This document shows positions 26,267 to 38,021 of a stretch of DNA of 64,000 bases, piece by piece. The DNA is from Trichoderma breve. Its lineage: Eukaryota > Ascomycota > Sordariomycetes > Hypocreales > Hypocreaceae. The position numbers and the translations under genes were made by a program. Each line of letters begins with the position of its first letter. Position 1 is the first letter of the stretch. Location of the stretch: the NCBI RefSeq assembly GCF_028502605.1, contig NC_079234.1, forward strand, positions 2,294,001 to 2,358,000, written 5' to 3'. The notes under the pieces are model-generated. The model did not search any database. It saw only the letters and a list, made by a program, of their open reading frames with translations, and was not told the origin of the DNA.

Positions 26267-27805
26267 TCGAAAGGTGTATGGGGGGGGGATGTGGCTCTTT
26301 TGGAATAGATTGTACTTGGGTAGATGGTTTTCTAGAGGGAGTTTGTCGTTGCTTTGGGATGAATTGGTTGACGAATCATGTCGGGTATAGAGGAGTCTGG
26401 GGCGCATCTGGAATGGATTGTACATGTCGCTTGCTTTGGTCATGATCACGTTGTAGTTTTACTAGACAGGAAATGGAATGAATATCTTACCCTAGAGTTG
26501 GCTGTGGTGATTTTTTTTTTTTTTCCTTTCCCTCCTCTCTTCCACTACCGGGCGGTATTCCAGCCACTGGGTGTGTGAGATCCTTGTGAGGGGGGTAGCA
26601 AGGGTGAGGGGAGAGGAGAGCGATTGACGGCGCCTGTAGGTGGCGTTGGTGGTGTTGATGAAAGAAGAGCCTACGTTGACAGGTTGACAAGCTTACCTCT
26701 TTGTTCCGCAAGCCACCAGTACAGTATGTAAGAACCATCGCCTACCCAGTACACTACTAATTTAGGCAGCACAATTATTCTTCCAACTAGGTGACAGCAT
26801 ATCAAGTCTGCCTAGAACGTAGATGATGATGGCGGTGCCATTTGTCCTCTCCACGATCCCCAGTACAGTATTCAGCATCCATAGCAAACTCGGAGTGTTG
26901 TTAGATAGAGAGCAAGCTTTGGGTGCTGAATGGCTGGGCGCTCCATTGATTCCACACTCAGGCTAATCTCCACAGCGCCTGTACCCGCCCCCAAGCAGTA
27001 CCTGGAGTACCTGTTAGTGCTAAGGTGTGGTACCTGTACTAATCTGTGCTAGCACATGGTACGTTTGCTTCCAGCTGCACCTGTGCTCTCCTTGTGCCTG
27101 AAAAGCTATGACGACGGCTTCTGTCCGTTTTCCGTGCTGCTAGGCGAGCTGATGAGGGGTATATGGAAAAAGAGGTTTTAATGGCGCTAATTACAAATTC
27201 GCTAGTTGCAGTATCCTATCCTGCTGTATCGCATGGAATCGGCAGTGTTGTGTCAAGGTGATTGATGTTATATCCAAGCATCATATATAACGATGCCTAC
27301 CTATATCATAAATGCAACAAGTCATACACCAAGAATATATATCCAAGATACAAGAAACAAAATATGATCTTTATAAATAATTACTATATATACCTATGCA
27401 TAGCTAATTTACCTTAAAATTCCAACTTACCTATTGAGAATTGGGGGGCTGCTACAAATTAAACCAAGCAAGGCTGAGGTAATAATTACTATAGGAGACT
27501 GGTGGGCAGTGCTGCGTGTGGTGGATCCTCCAATAGCATCTGGGTAACAAGGTCGTCGACAGGGGGTCGCTCCGTACTCCGTACTCTTCATCCCTCTCGC
27601 TGTCGCAACCACGGAGTGCTACCTTAGTAGGTATGGAGTACACTCGCTAGCACTGCTAGGGACTGGCTTGCTTTTCGTCACTCAATACAGACAAGACAGC
27701 CCTCTTCACTGCCAGGCCACGCAACGAGGTGCATTGCATTCCACCGCGTCGGAACCATCCGCATTTCGAGCGTCGAGCTGCGTCCATCGGGGCAACCAAG
27801 GCGAA
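26267..27805. other. Intergenic region, 1.5 kb, with AT-rich block and GTAC motifs
   Basis: No gene was recognised. There is a G-run at 26280-26288 and a T-run at about 26510-26524. GTAC-rich phrases lie at about 26997-27062 and 27571-27590, and an A/T-rich block with TATATA runs at about 27260-27425. The sla1 promoter is presumably at 27450-27805. Confidence 0.5.
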
Positions 27806-30800
27806 ATGGGCTTCCTGGGAATCTACCGCGCCATCTATGACTACACTCCTAACGAGGATGCCGAGTTAGCCATCAAGCAGGGCGACCTGCTGTACATCCT
27901 CGAGAAGAATGACGATGACGGCTGGTGGAAGGCCAAGAAGAAGGCCGGCACCGATGACGAGGATGAGCCTTCTGGCTTGATTCCGAATAACTACGTTGAA
28001 AAGGTATACCTATTATCGCTCCCCCGTGCCCCCGAGTCCCCGTGTTCCGGCCCCATCTCGATCCTCGACTCGACCAACGTCAGCTTGTTCAAGAGCTGGC
28101 CGACCTGCCGCTCTCCGTACATTCGCGAATAGGCGACTTCACACTGGGATGCGCAAGCCAAGCTAACCATCGCGTCCGCAATCTAGGCCGAGACGGTGGG
28201 CCATGCCCGTGCCATCTACGAATATACTCGCCAAACCGACGAGGAGCTGTCCTTCTCCGAAGATGCCGTGCTAGAGGTCTTCGACACCACTGACGAGGAT
28301 TGGATTCTTGCCGGAGTAGACGGCGAGTATGGGTTCGTTCCCGCAAACTATATCGAGCTCCAGGCTGCTGCTCCTGCAAGTGCGCCATCGGTGCCGGCGG
28401 CCCCAGCATTACCAAGGCGGCCACCATCCCAGAGCATCGCGACCGATGACAGCACTCCCCCGTCTGATGAAGCACCGGCTGCATCTCCTGCGATTGCAGC
28501 TCCTGCGGCTGCCGATCCAGCAGTCGCCCTTGCCAGCCTGATTCAAAACCAAAATCGACAATCAACAAGGGAGCCCATGACACTCAGGTTCAAAGAGCCG
28601 GAGTTGTCTGATGAGGAGTCTATTAGGTCGCCCGCTCTGCCCTCGCGGCCACGCCCACAGTCTCAAGCATATTCAGTGTCGTCGGAGCAGCCAGCCAAGC
28701 CGGAGCGAACCCCCGAATCCCAGCCCAAAGGTCATTTGATCCCTGGCAACTTCCATCTATATAACATCAACGAGATGGTATCGGTCATGGGCAAGAAGAA
28801 GAAGATGCCGACAACTCTGGGCATAAACCTCTTGACCGGTACGATCCTCATCGCGCCCGAACGAGCTGAGAACGACCCCCCTCAAGAATGGACTGCCGAT
28901 AAGATGACCCATTACTCTCGCGAAGGCAAACACGTCTTTATGGAGCTTGTCAAACCAAGTAAGAGCATTGATTTTCATGCCGGAGCTAAGGACACTGCAG
29001 AAGAAATTGTATCTTCTCTCGGTGAGCTTGCAGGTGCTTCTCGGGCAGAGGGACTACGAGAGGTGATTGCGGCAGGCTCCCAAAAGCGTCAAAGAAAGGG
29101 AACCATTCTCTATGACTTCATGGCACAAGGTGAAGATGAGGTGACCGTTGCTGCAGGCGATGAGGTGGCCATTATCGATGATTCAAGGAGCGAGGATTGG
29201 TGGCAAGTTCGCCGCCTAAAGAATGGCAAAGAAGGTGTTGTTCCGAGCAGTTATATCGAATTCTCAGGCACAATCACGCCACCACTCGTGCAGTCAGCAA
29301 CAGGGCCGTCTGGAGGCAATTCCGCTAGATCGGCCGTTGAGCAAAATCGCCTGGATGAGATACGACTTACGAAAGAGGCAATAAAGGCTGCTAGCAGGGA
29401 GCCTCAGCAGCAACAGGTAGGCCAAGGAATGCCTTTACCTCGAAGAGGTAGCAGTCTCATAGCTCCGAATGATGGTAACACTTTGGGACAACAGCGGCCT
29501 CGACGCGAGAATGGACGAAACGATAGTGGCAGTCATGCTTCAAGCAAATCCAGTGAGTTTTCTGTTTCCTCCCAAATGAGAATTGCATAACCAAAGGCAT
29601 TGGCGGAAAACTGACACCCATATGATAGAACCTGATGCATCCAAAGTCCGAGTATGGACAGATCGATCTAAGTCATTCAGTGTCGAGGCTCAATTCCTTG
29701 GGCTCAAAGATGGCAAGCTACACCTCCACAAAATGAATGGCGTAAAGATTGCTGTACCAATAGCCAAGATGTCGCACGAGGACCTTGTATATGTTGAGAA
29801 TCTCACCGGAATATCTCTGGACGATGAGAGACCCCTTGCCGATGTCAAACGAGCGTCAAAGGTCCCGGAACAGCCAAAGCCCGCTCCCGTTGGAGCTTCC
29901 GTGGACAAGGGCCCAGAATACGACTGGTTTCAGTTTTTCCTTTCTTGCGATGTCGCTGTTGGTCTTTGCGAACGTTATGCTCAGGCATTTACAAGGGATT
30001 CTATGGATGAGAGCGTCCTACCAGACGTCGATGCCGGCGTCCTACGGAATCTGGGCTTGAGAGAAGGAGATATCATCAAGGTAATGCGTACTCTGGATGC
30101 CAAGTTTGGACGCACCAAAGCCAATGGCGATGCCGATGGCGGTCTCTTTTCAGGTCCTGGCGGTGCTCTGAGGAATAACACAAGGAAGGGCCGGCCAGCC
30201 CCTGCAGTCCAAACTGGCGATGTGGTCGACGCCGCCGTTTTCTCAACCAAGGAGGCACCTAGCTCTGGCGAGACGGCGGCGGCGAAACCGGCGTCTCCAG
30301 CAAGTCCGGTGAAGGAGCCCAAGCGTCCTGCGGGAGGATTCGACGACGATGCCTGGGATGTGAAGCCCACAAAACAAGAACAGCAAACACAACCGCAGCC
30401 GGCAGCGCCAGTAGCGGAGGCCCCAAAGAATGTAGAGCCTGCTCCCGCCCCAGCTCCCGCTCCCGCGCCTGTTGCCCTTACCGGATCTCTACAAGAGCTT
30501 TCCTTGCTATCAACACCATTGGAGCCTAGCAAGATCGAACCAAAGCCTCAGCCTCTGGCTCCGCTGCCGAGCGAACCGCAGCTGTCTGCACCCGCGCCCC
30601 AGCAGCCACTCCTCGGAGCAAGCCCATCCTTCTTTTCAACAATGCCGCAGCCCAACCAGGTTTCAGCCCAGCCCTCGCTTACTGGAGTTCATATCTCTCC
30701 GAAATCTCTAGGAAGACAGCGGCCTCTGGCGCCGTCTATTTCGCCGCCAGTCCAAGGCTCGCTCGTTGTACCGCCACCACCACAGCGACCTCTTTCTGCT

Positions 30801-31491
30801 CCGCAGTCGACTCTTCAGCAGGGCATGTTTCAAGCGCCCGCGCTCGTCCCTCAGGTCACCGGTCTCGTCCAAGGCCAGGTTGCACCACCGGGCCAGAGCC
30901 TCAACGACATTACACAGGCCCGGCTGCAGCAGCAATATGCAGCCCAGTTGCAGCAAAATATTCAGCCAATTCAGCCGATGCTGACGGGATACATTGGACC
31001 CCAACAGCAAGGCCTCCCACAGTTCCCCCAAGGTGCTCCCGGGCCGTACTTGCAGCCTATGCTGACTGGTGCACCTGGCTATATCGATCCTAGCCGCATT
31101 AGCCAATATGGAGGACTTCAGCCCCAACCAACCGGCTTCCAGCCGTCTCTGGGCCAGTCTCCCTTTGGCACCGGCAGCATCAACAACTATCTCCCGCCGC
31201 CTCTGCAGCCCCAGCAGACTGGTTTCCAGTCTCTGCAGCCACTTCAACAAGGAGCCAATAATGAGTTGAAGGCACCCATGCAGCCTCTTGTACCCCAAAA
31301 GACTGGACCTCCTCCGCCAGTCCGATTCGGCGTCACGCCGGAAACGAAGAAGTTGACGCCTCAGCCAACCGGCCGACGGGCCAACCTGTCCCAAGCGAGT
31401 AAGTTTTCTTTCTTCCTGTGCTCCATTGCTGCTGTGACTAACAAGATTCTTCTCTTTTCTCATAGCTCCTGAAAACCCGTTCGGTTTCTAG
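27806..31491 (+). CDS. sla1: Endocytic actin-patch adaptor Sla1
   Basis: Sla1 couples cargo (NPFxD signals) and clathrin to the actin machinery at endocytic sites, acting with Pan1, End3 and Las17. Exons are 27806-28003, 28187-29552, 29629-31398 and 31466-31491, giving 3360 nt and 1119 residues. SH3-1 spans about 5-66 (RAIYDYTPNEDAELAIKQGD), SH3-2 about 72-124 (RAIYEYTRQTDEELSF) and SH3-3 about 370-425 (ILYDFMAQGEDEVTV, EDWWQVRR). SHD1, the NPFxD-binding domain, begins near 522 (VRVWTDRSKSFSVEAQFLG). The SAM-like SHD2 lies at about 617-680 (YDWFQFFLSCDV). A long Pro/Gln tail has LxxQxTG-type motifs (PQQTGF, PQPTGF, PQKTGP). The last exon is only 26 nt and encodes TPENPFGF. Confidence 0.94.
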
Positions 31492-32044
31492 ACGGAATAT
31501 CCCACAACCACACTTGTTATATATAGCTACTTATATAGTCTGATTTAACGTAACAAAACTGTCTGCTTAAATCTAGCCTTTATAATGAGTAGAACGCTAG
31601 AAATAATATTTTAAATTCTAAGTAATTTTAATATGAAGAGATGTTGCATAGATGATTTTGTTGGATGCATGATTGGCCCATTTTCCCAAACATAGAACGG
31701 TATGTAGTTAGGTGCAGCTGGAGATGTAATGGGGAAGACTGAGTGTCTTTGGTGATGCTTAGCATTGGGGCGGCTAAATTTTCAGGGGCCGAAAGTTCTG
31801 AACAAGCACTAACGACTAGCACCCTACAGTACCATCCGTTGCTAGCAGTGCTGTACCCGCGGTTTCCCCTATGCAGCTTGATATGCGCTACGTGGTGTTA
31901 TTTGATTGCGATTTCTACTCGACTCGATCTTGATACTCACCACCCATTGCCTCACCTCACCTATCAACCCCCTTTCAAGCCTTTCAAGTCCGACAACCAA
32001 TGAATATTCTGTAACACTGCATTTGCAGTCCTCCGTCTCCCGCC
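31492..32044. other. Intergenic region sla1/cog8
   Basis: The A/T-rich 3' side of sla1 (about 31500-31640) is followed by the pyrimidine-rich upstream region of cog8. No gene was recognised. Confidence 0.5.
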
Positions 32045-33268
32045 ATGGCAGAAGCATTGCAAGACCTGCTGGGCATTGAGCAGAAAGTTGATGCCACAAC
32101 GTTGGATTACATCTCATACCTGGCAGGACAGCCTGTCGATGCCCTACGGTCGTCAGAACGCCAGCTTCTCTCACAGGCGTCCAACTCGGCCCTGCTCTCC
32201 ATCCAAAGCCTCTCCAAGAAGTCGTACAAGGCCGTCGTTGGTTCGGCTGACAGTCATGCGTCTTTGCGAGAGTCAATTCCCGCCCTGTCGGGCAACGCGG
32301 TGCAGCTGAGCCGGCTCATCTCCAACCTGGACTCGCAAGTCGAGCACTTTTCCAACAGCGTCAGCAAGGCTGGCGACAACAAGTCGATAGCGCGGCGGAA
32401 GCAGGTGCTGAAGCTGCTGGAAAACGCCGACCGCCTGACGGATCTCATGCAAGTGCCTACTCTCCTGTCGTCGACCGCCAACATCTCCCCCCTTGGCTTC
32501 TCATCCACGCTGGACTTGTATGGCCACATCCAGCGGCTTGGAGCTCTGTATCCAAACTCGCAGCTTGTCTCTGACGTCTTGAGGGAGTCTGAAGCTTCTA
32601 TTCATCGGCTTGCTACTGATCTTGTCAACACCCTCAAGGCGCCGAATCTAAAGCTGGCTGCGACGCTGCGTACGGTAGGGTGGCTTAAACGTGCTATCCC
32701 CGATCTCGTCTCTTGGGCACCAGCACAGGATATGATTCCGGCTGTTTTCTTGATATGTCGGTTTATCACACTAGCTGCCACTCTTGATGCGTTGGAGCCT
32801 CTGCGGCTACTGGCAGAAGATGAACGCCTCAGTCAAGCAAAGCCTGGACAATCGCGGCCCAGCGGCCAGCACACGGAACGATTCCTGAAGCGTTTCATTG
32901 AAGTTTTCCGAGAACACAGCTTTGGCATTGTCTCCATGTCTAAGAGCGTAGACACAAACCTGGGAGGCACAGGGCCCGATAGTCTTGACCTTCTTCATCC
33001 TCTGCCTTCAGCGCTATCTACATTCCCCATCCATCTGGTCAACATGCTGCTTGAGCCACTTCGCATCTATCTGCCCGCTGTCAAGGATAAGGTTGCTCGA
33101 GAAAGTATCCTAACTCAAGTGCTCTACTGTGCCGGTAGCTTGGGCAGACTAGGCGCTGACTTTGGCATGCTGTTAGCCATGATTGGGGTCACCGAGTGGG
33201 TGGATTTGGTTAAGCGCCATAGGCTCCTCGCAGGGCGACTGGAGTCTGTTATCGGCGATTACCGGTAA
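32045..33268 (+). CDS. cog8: Conserved oligomeric Golgi complex subunit 8 (Dor1-like)
   Basis: This is a subunit of the COG tether, which captures retrograde vesicles at the Golgi, and bridges the two lobes of the complex in other species. It is one uninterrupted frame of 407 residues. The Dor1 region runs from the N-terminus (LLGIEQKVDATTLDYISYLAG) through LSRLISNLDSQVEHFSNSV and the segment with RRKQVLKLLENADRLTDLMQ, VPTLL, ALYPNSQLV and VGWLKRAIPDL. The length is at the short end for the family, as is usual in fungi. It lies head-to-tail 234 bp before hem25. Confidence 0.9.
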   Translation: MAEALQDLLGIEQKVDATTLDYISYLAGQPVDALRSSERQLLSQASNSALLSIQSLSKKSYKAVVGSADSHASLRESIPALSGNAVQLSRLISNLDSQVEHFSNSVSKAGDNKSIARRKQVLKLLENADRLTDLMQVPTLLSSTANISPLGFSSTLDLYGHIQRLGALYPNSQLVSDVLRESEASIHRLATDLVNTLKAPNLKLAATLRTVGWLKRAIPDLVSWAPAQDMIPAVFLICRFITLAATLDALEPLRLLAEDERLSQAKPGQSRPSGQHTERFLKRFIEVFREHSFGIVSMSKSVDTNLGGTGPDSLDLLHPLPSALSTFPIHLVNMLLEPLRIYLPAVKDKVARESILTQVLYCAGSLGRLGADFGMLLAMIGVTEWVDLVKRHRLLAGRLESVIGDYR

Positions 33269-33502
33269 ACCCACCAAAAGCCTCGACTCGACCATTTCCA
33301 TTTACACACTGTGTGCGAATGCGTCATTGCAAACCTCGGAGCTGTGAGCATTACAAACCCTGTGAACAACAGTAGCTACGACAACAACCGAGAGCGAGCA
33401 TGAGGGTCAGGGTTTGGGTCTGGATGAAAATATAGATATCATGAGTACATCATCGGCATCACCAGCAAAACCAGCTGCGGCAGGTGCGCACTTCACAATG
33501 GC

Positions 33503-34465
33503 ATGTTCTCTGCAAGTTTCTCATCACAGTCATTAGCGCAACACTTTGTCTTTGGTCTTGGATCGGGAGTGGCATCTGCTGTTTTGCTGCAGCCGCTGGA
33601 CCTCCTAAAGACACGAACACAGCAATCCGGGCGTCCCTCGCTGCTCATTGGCATTTGGCGAGAGCTCACACAGTCACCACAACCAATTCGAGCCCTCTGG
33701 AGAGGGACGCTGCCTTCCTCTCTTCGCACGGGGTTTGGATCAGCTTTGTACTTTACATCACTCAATTCCCTTCGCCAGTTCCTTCAAAAGTCCAATGCCT
33801 TCAGCCAGAAGATTCATGCGCGCAGCTCTTCGTCCAGCTTGCCTACGCTGACGCCAACGGCAAACATGGTTTCAGGAGCAGTGGCACGCACATGGGCGGG
33901 CTTTGTCATGATGCCTTTGACAGTCATCAAGGTCCGTTTCGAATCCAGCCTCTATTCTTACCCATCCATGTGGGCTGCTGTGAAAGACATTCATCGCCAG
34001 GGAGGACTCAGAGGCTTCTTCGCCGGCTTCGGTGCGACTGCAATCCGAGATGGCCCTTACGCCGGCATGTACGTGACCATCTACGAGGTGTTGAAGAGGA
34101 GACTCTCATCCTTAGCGTCCCGCAACGCTTCCTCGGCTGAGGGAACAAAGAGCATGACCTCCTCCATGGCCAGCTCGGTAAACTTTGCGTCGGCGATTCT
34201 AGCAGGGACAACATGCTCGGCCATATCAAACCCGATAGATGTCTGCAAGACACGCATCCAGCTGCAGCCTGAACGATATCGGAATTTACTCCATGCCGGC
34301 TACAGGATGGTGGTGGAAGAAGGCTTCCGGTCGCTGTGGCGCGGCTTGGGCCTCAGGATGAGCCGAAAGGCATTGAGCTCGGCGCTCTCGTGGACAATAT
34401 ACGAAGAACTCATACGAAGGTATACCAGCAGTTATGGCGCAAGGCAAAGTCTCAAATCAGTGTAA
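33503..34465 (+). CDS. hem25: Mitochondrial glycine carrier (SLC25A38/Hem25)
   Basis: This inner-membrane carrier brings glycine into mitochondria for 5-aminolevulinate synthesis, the first step of heme formation. It is one frame of 320 residues with three mitochondrial-carrier repeats. The signature helices are QPLDLLKTRTQQ, MPLTVIKVRFES and NPIDVCKTRIQL. The opening HFVFGLGSGVASAVLLQPLDLLKT and the second-repeat form PLTVIKVRFES are typical of SLC25A38 rather than other carriers. ATG 33503 is the only in-frame start after an upstream TGA; an ATG at 33441 is in another frame. It is convergent with the coiled-coil gene. The heme gene hem12 lies 4.5 kb further right. Confidence 0.92.
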   Translation: MFSASFSSQSLAQHFVFGLGSGVASAVLLQPLDLLKTRTQQSGRPSLLIGIWRELTQSPQPIRALWRGTLPSSLRTGFGSALYFTSLNSLRQFLQKSNAFSQKIHARSSSSSLPTLTPTANMVSGAVARTWAGFVMMPLTVIKVRFESSLYSYPSMWAAVKDIHRQGGLRGFFAGFGATAIRDGPYAGMYVTIYEVLKRRLSSLASRNASSAEGTKSMTSSMASSVNFASAILAGTTCSAISNPIDVCKTRIQLQPERYRNLLHAGYRMVVEEGFRSLWRGLGLRMSRKALSSALSWTIYEELIRRYTSSYGARQSLKSV

Positions 34466-34538
34466 TGAATGCGAGCGACGAGAGCAGGTGGATATTACAA
34501 GTTGGGGCAATTTAATAGGTGACAAGAACTTCACTCAA

Positions 34539-34620
34539 TTTTTTTTTTTTTTTTTGGTCAACACTCAGAAGTAGCCTCAAATGAATAAATCAATGAATAA
34601 ATCAATAAATCAATAAATAG
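34539..34620. repeat. T-run and AATGAATAAATC-type simple repeat
   Basis: A run of about 17 T (34539-34555) is followed by an imperfect tandem repeat of ATGAATAAATCA/ATAAATCA units (about 34580-34619). It lies in the 3' spacer between convergent genes. Confidence 0.85.
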
Positions 34621-34702
34621 CAGTAGAGAGTATACGGACTACATAAAAATAGATAAACTTGGCCCGCACATTTCGCAATACATGGTATCATGTCGTGAGT
34701 CA

Positions 34703-36969
34703 TTAAGAGGGGCGAGCACCCGCCAAATACATGAGCAGCGCCGGCGACTTGCTCCTCTTTCGGTCGTGCTTGCTGCTGTGCTTCTTGCGAACCCACTCGA
34801 AGTCGGGGTCGGAGTGGTGATGCTTCTTCTCCTCGACCATGAGCGTCTTGGTGCGCTTCTCCCGAAGGATCTTAGTGTGCTGCCAAAACTGGTCTTGCTC
34901 CCACTCGGGAACCCATCGCTTGATCAAAATATAATCGGGGTCCTGTGTAGATGAAGCGTATCAGTGCCTGCTAACATATGAAGCCAAGGGCTGGAGTCAA
35001 AACTTACATTGTCATATTCATACTCGATCTGGAATGTTCGCAGCGTCTCAATCGAGAGGTACCTACGGGCCATTCTAGTGTAAGTCGGGCGTTCCACCGA
35101 ATGCTCTGGCGCCGGGAGAGCGAGAATCGGGGGCCCCATTGGAGCGTGAGGAGACATGGGAGCATGAGGGGCCATGGGAAGCTGAGGGGCCGCCGGAGCA
35201 GGCGACTGGACCTTCTTGTTGCTGAGGATGGCCTCAATGGCATGCTCGTCGAGGCCCGACTTGAGAAGGTCGTCGTGCAGGCGACGCTTGTACTCCTTGT
35301 CCATTCGCTCCTTTTCCTCCTTCTCGCGGGCAATGCGGTCTGCCTCAGCTCTCTTGTACTTCTCGACGGCTTCGTGAGCCTCCCTCTCACGTCGGCGCTT
35401 CTCCTCGAGAGCTTCTTCCTCCTCCTTGAGGCGCTTGAGCTCGAGCTCCTTCTTGATGCGCTTCTCCATGTCAGCTTCGGCCTCGCGCTTCTTGATGCCC
35501 TCAATCTGTTGATGCGCCTGGCGAAGCTCCATCTCGTCACGATATTCCTTATCGCGGCGCTTCTTCTCTTCGGCAGCCTTGCGCGATTCTTCAGCAGCGT
35601 GCTCCTCCTCCTTGAGGCGCTTGAACTCGAGCTCCCTCAGCATACGCTTCTCATTCTCGGCATCGGCCTCACGCTTCCTGATGATGTCAAGTTGTCGCTG
35701 TGCATAGCGAAGCTCAGCGTCATCGCGGAACTCCCTTTCAAGCCGTCGTCTCTCCTCAGCGGCGTCAGCGGCATCTTCCTCCTCCTTGAGGCGCCTATAC
35801 TCAATCTCCTTGGTTATGCGCTTCTCGACCTGCATCTCAGACTCACGCTTCTTCATCTCTTCGAGTTGTCGTTGCGTAAAACGATGTTCTGCATCTTCGC
35901 GGAAGTGGCTTTCGAGCCGTCTTTTTTCCTCGGCAGCTTCAGCAGCATCCTCATCTTCCTTGAGGCGCTTATACTCAATCTCCTTGGTGATGCGCTTCTC
36001 CACCATCATCTCGGATTCACGCTTTCTGATTTCATCAAGCTGCCGTTGGGTGAGACGATGCTCTGCATCTTCACTGTACTGCTTTTCAAGTCGCCGCTTC
36101 AATTCGGCAGCTTCTTCGGCAGCTCCCATCTCTTTGAGACGCTTGTACTCATACTCATCTCTGATACGCTTTTCCACATCTGCCTCAGCATTGTGTCTCT
36201 TCATCTCCTCGAGCTGTCGCTGAGTAAGACGAAGCTCTGCTTCATCGCGGTACTCCTTTTCAAGTCGCCGCCTTTCCTCGGCAGCTTCCCCAGCAGCTCC
36301 TTCTTCTTTGAGGCGCTTGTATTCGAGTTCCTTGGTGATGCGTCTCTCTATGTCTTCATCGTGAGTGCGCCTCTTCATATCGTCAAGCTGTCGCTGTGTA
36401 AGGCGGAGCTCTGCTTCCTCGCGGTATTGCGCCTCGAGACGGCGGTGCTCTTTGTCGCGCTCAGTGCTGATTCGCATCTCGTCCAGCTGACGGCGGGCCT
36501 GCTCTGCCTCCCACATTTCTCGCGTCATGTGGCCCGTTCGAGACTGCGAGCGGGAGCTGGACCGAGAGCTGGAACGAGAGCGGGAGCGGCGGCGATAGAC
36601 ATTTCGGCGGCTGCGGCGCGGGCTGTCATCGCTCAGGTCCTCGTCGGACGAATGCTCGTTGTAGATGCGGTTGTTGATGATGATGGGAGCAGGCGCAGGC
36701 GCAGGAGGAGCCGGAGCGGCAGGGCCCAAAGCCGTGCGACTATCACGAGGGCTCTCGCGAGGCGGCGATCGAGTGCGCGAGAGAGACCTGGTGATGGCCG
36801 TGGTGCGTTCTGTGGTGCGAATATCCGGCCTGAGAAAGCTAGGCCCGTCGTATTGAGATCCCCGCACCGACGGGTTCGTCACATAACGGACTCCCGGCGG
36901 CGACTGGCGACGAGTGACATGGATGTTGTATCGCTCCCTCTCCTCATCGGAGGAGTAGCGGCTAGCCAT
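34703..36969 (-). CDS. Coiled-coil protein with six ~58-residue repeats
   Basis: I do not recognise a characterised function. Minus-strand exons are 36969-35008 and 34942-34703, giving 2202 nt and 733 residues. The N-terminus is an SR-rich region (SRSRSSSRSSSRSQSR, about 125-145). Residues about 165-520 consist of six tandem units of 58-62 residues. Each has the pattern RRLExxYRxxAELRLTQRQL, then a basic EKRI block and EYKRLKEE. They are strongly charged and should form a long single helix or coiled coil. A Pro/Ala/Met linker follows (APHAPMSPHAPMG). The C-terminal domain contains TYTRMARRYLSIETL, DPDYILIKRWVPEWEQDQFW and HTKILREKR. That domain resembles a fungal domain of unknown function (possibly DUF8035; from memory, not tested). 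The opposite strand is open for 675 codons, a codon-bias shadow. Confidence 0.85.
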
Positions 36970-38021
36970 GGTGAGCTTTTGTGTCAAGTCTCAACCATGC
37001 GATGAAAGAAGACGACGAAAAAAGAACAAAACAGCAGATGAAAAGCTCAACTCGAGTCACCTCGACGAACAAAACAAGGCAGATAACAAGGCAGGAAATG
37101 TGGGGGGAGGGGGAGGTTACATGGCCGGTGAAAAAGCTGCTCGTACCTCTTTATACTGGATGCGGCTCAGGATCGGCTCCACAGGGTGCCAAACAGCAGC
37201 TGCATGTGCAGGCATGTGCAGGTACCGCTTCGTGCATGATTCCGGTGGTGAAGCGTCATTTGTTTTGTCGCAGTCGCCCTCATTAGCGCTTATCGTGATG
37301 CAGCAGCTGAGGGTGGGCGTGGTGGTTGGACGGACAGGATTGGGTGTGAGGGGTTATGACATAGTGGAGCGGGAGGAGAGTCGATGGCCTTGGTTTTAGT
37401 CAAAGAATGGAAGAGAAGAAAAAAAAAACACACACCACCCTCGGCAATTTATGCTATATATAACATAGTAGATGCGATGATGTCGACGACGATGATGGTG
37501 ATGATGATACTTGTTGGTGTTGTAAATAAAGGGAATATTTGGTGGCTTGTTACACAGTATTATTTATTTAACCTGTGGACTGATGATTCGGGAGATTTTC
37601 GCAATACTACGACATAACCTTAGTACCACCAACAGGTACAAGATACTAGAGCACTGTACCCGGTACCTGTAAAATACGCACAGTGCTGCCTGTTCACATG
37701 AGTTGGTCCAAGTTACTCGCACGAGTACAGTATGTAGCTAGCAAATGTCGTCAAATCAAGACAGAATCGCTCCGGCTGCACCCCTTGCCGCTTCCGTCCT
37801 AGCCCACGCTTAATGCAAAGAAGCCCCTCTAGCGCTGAGAAAAGTCCCCTGTGGCAGATGACCCGCCGGCCCGTAAGGCTACCAAACTCTCACATCCTCC
37901 CCCCCATCATCTTCCCGAGGCTGGGTGAATCATATTGCGCCTCTCAGAAAAAAAAAAAAACAATAAGATCGCCAACCTTATATATACCTGCATTCCCGTC
38001 TTATACACAATACAACGCCAT
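36970..38021. other. Divergent intergenic region, 1 kb
   Basis: This lies between the coiled-coil gene and the GRGGxGN gene. It contains A-runs (37421-37429, 37950-37962) and a GAT-rich microsatellite (about 37478-37510). A GTAC-rich cluster (about 37620-37735) includes CTGTACCCGGTACCTGT. No gene was recognised. Confidence 0.55.
37977..37988 (+). promoter_or_regulatory. TATA-like element upstream of the GRGGxGN gene
   Basis: The sequence CTTATATATACC lies about 35-45 bases before the start codon at 38022 and after an A-run. It is the clearest TATA-like element in the window, but it is very close to the ATG and would imply a short leader. Confidence 0.45.

Noticed and set aside
33441..33502. 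Upstream ATG at 33441 as start of hem25
   Set aside because: It is in a different frame, closes at a stop after about 32 codons, and no splice consistent with the carrier frame was convincing.
34978..37005. A 675-codon open frame on the plus strand opposite the coiled-coil gene
   Set aside because: It is a mirror of the Glu/Lys/Arg-rich repeat gene; Leu/Ser-rich translation follows from codon bias and shows no family motif.
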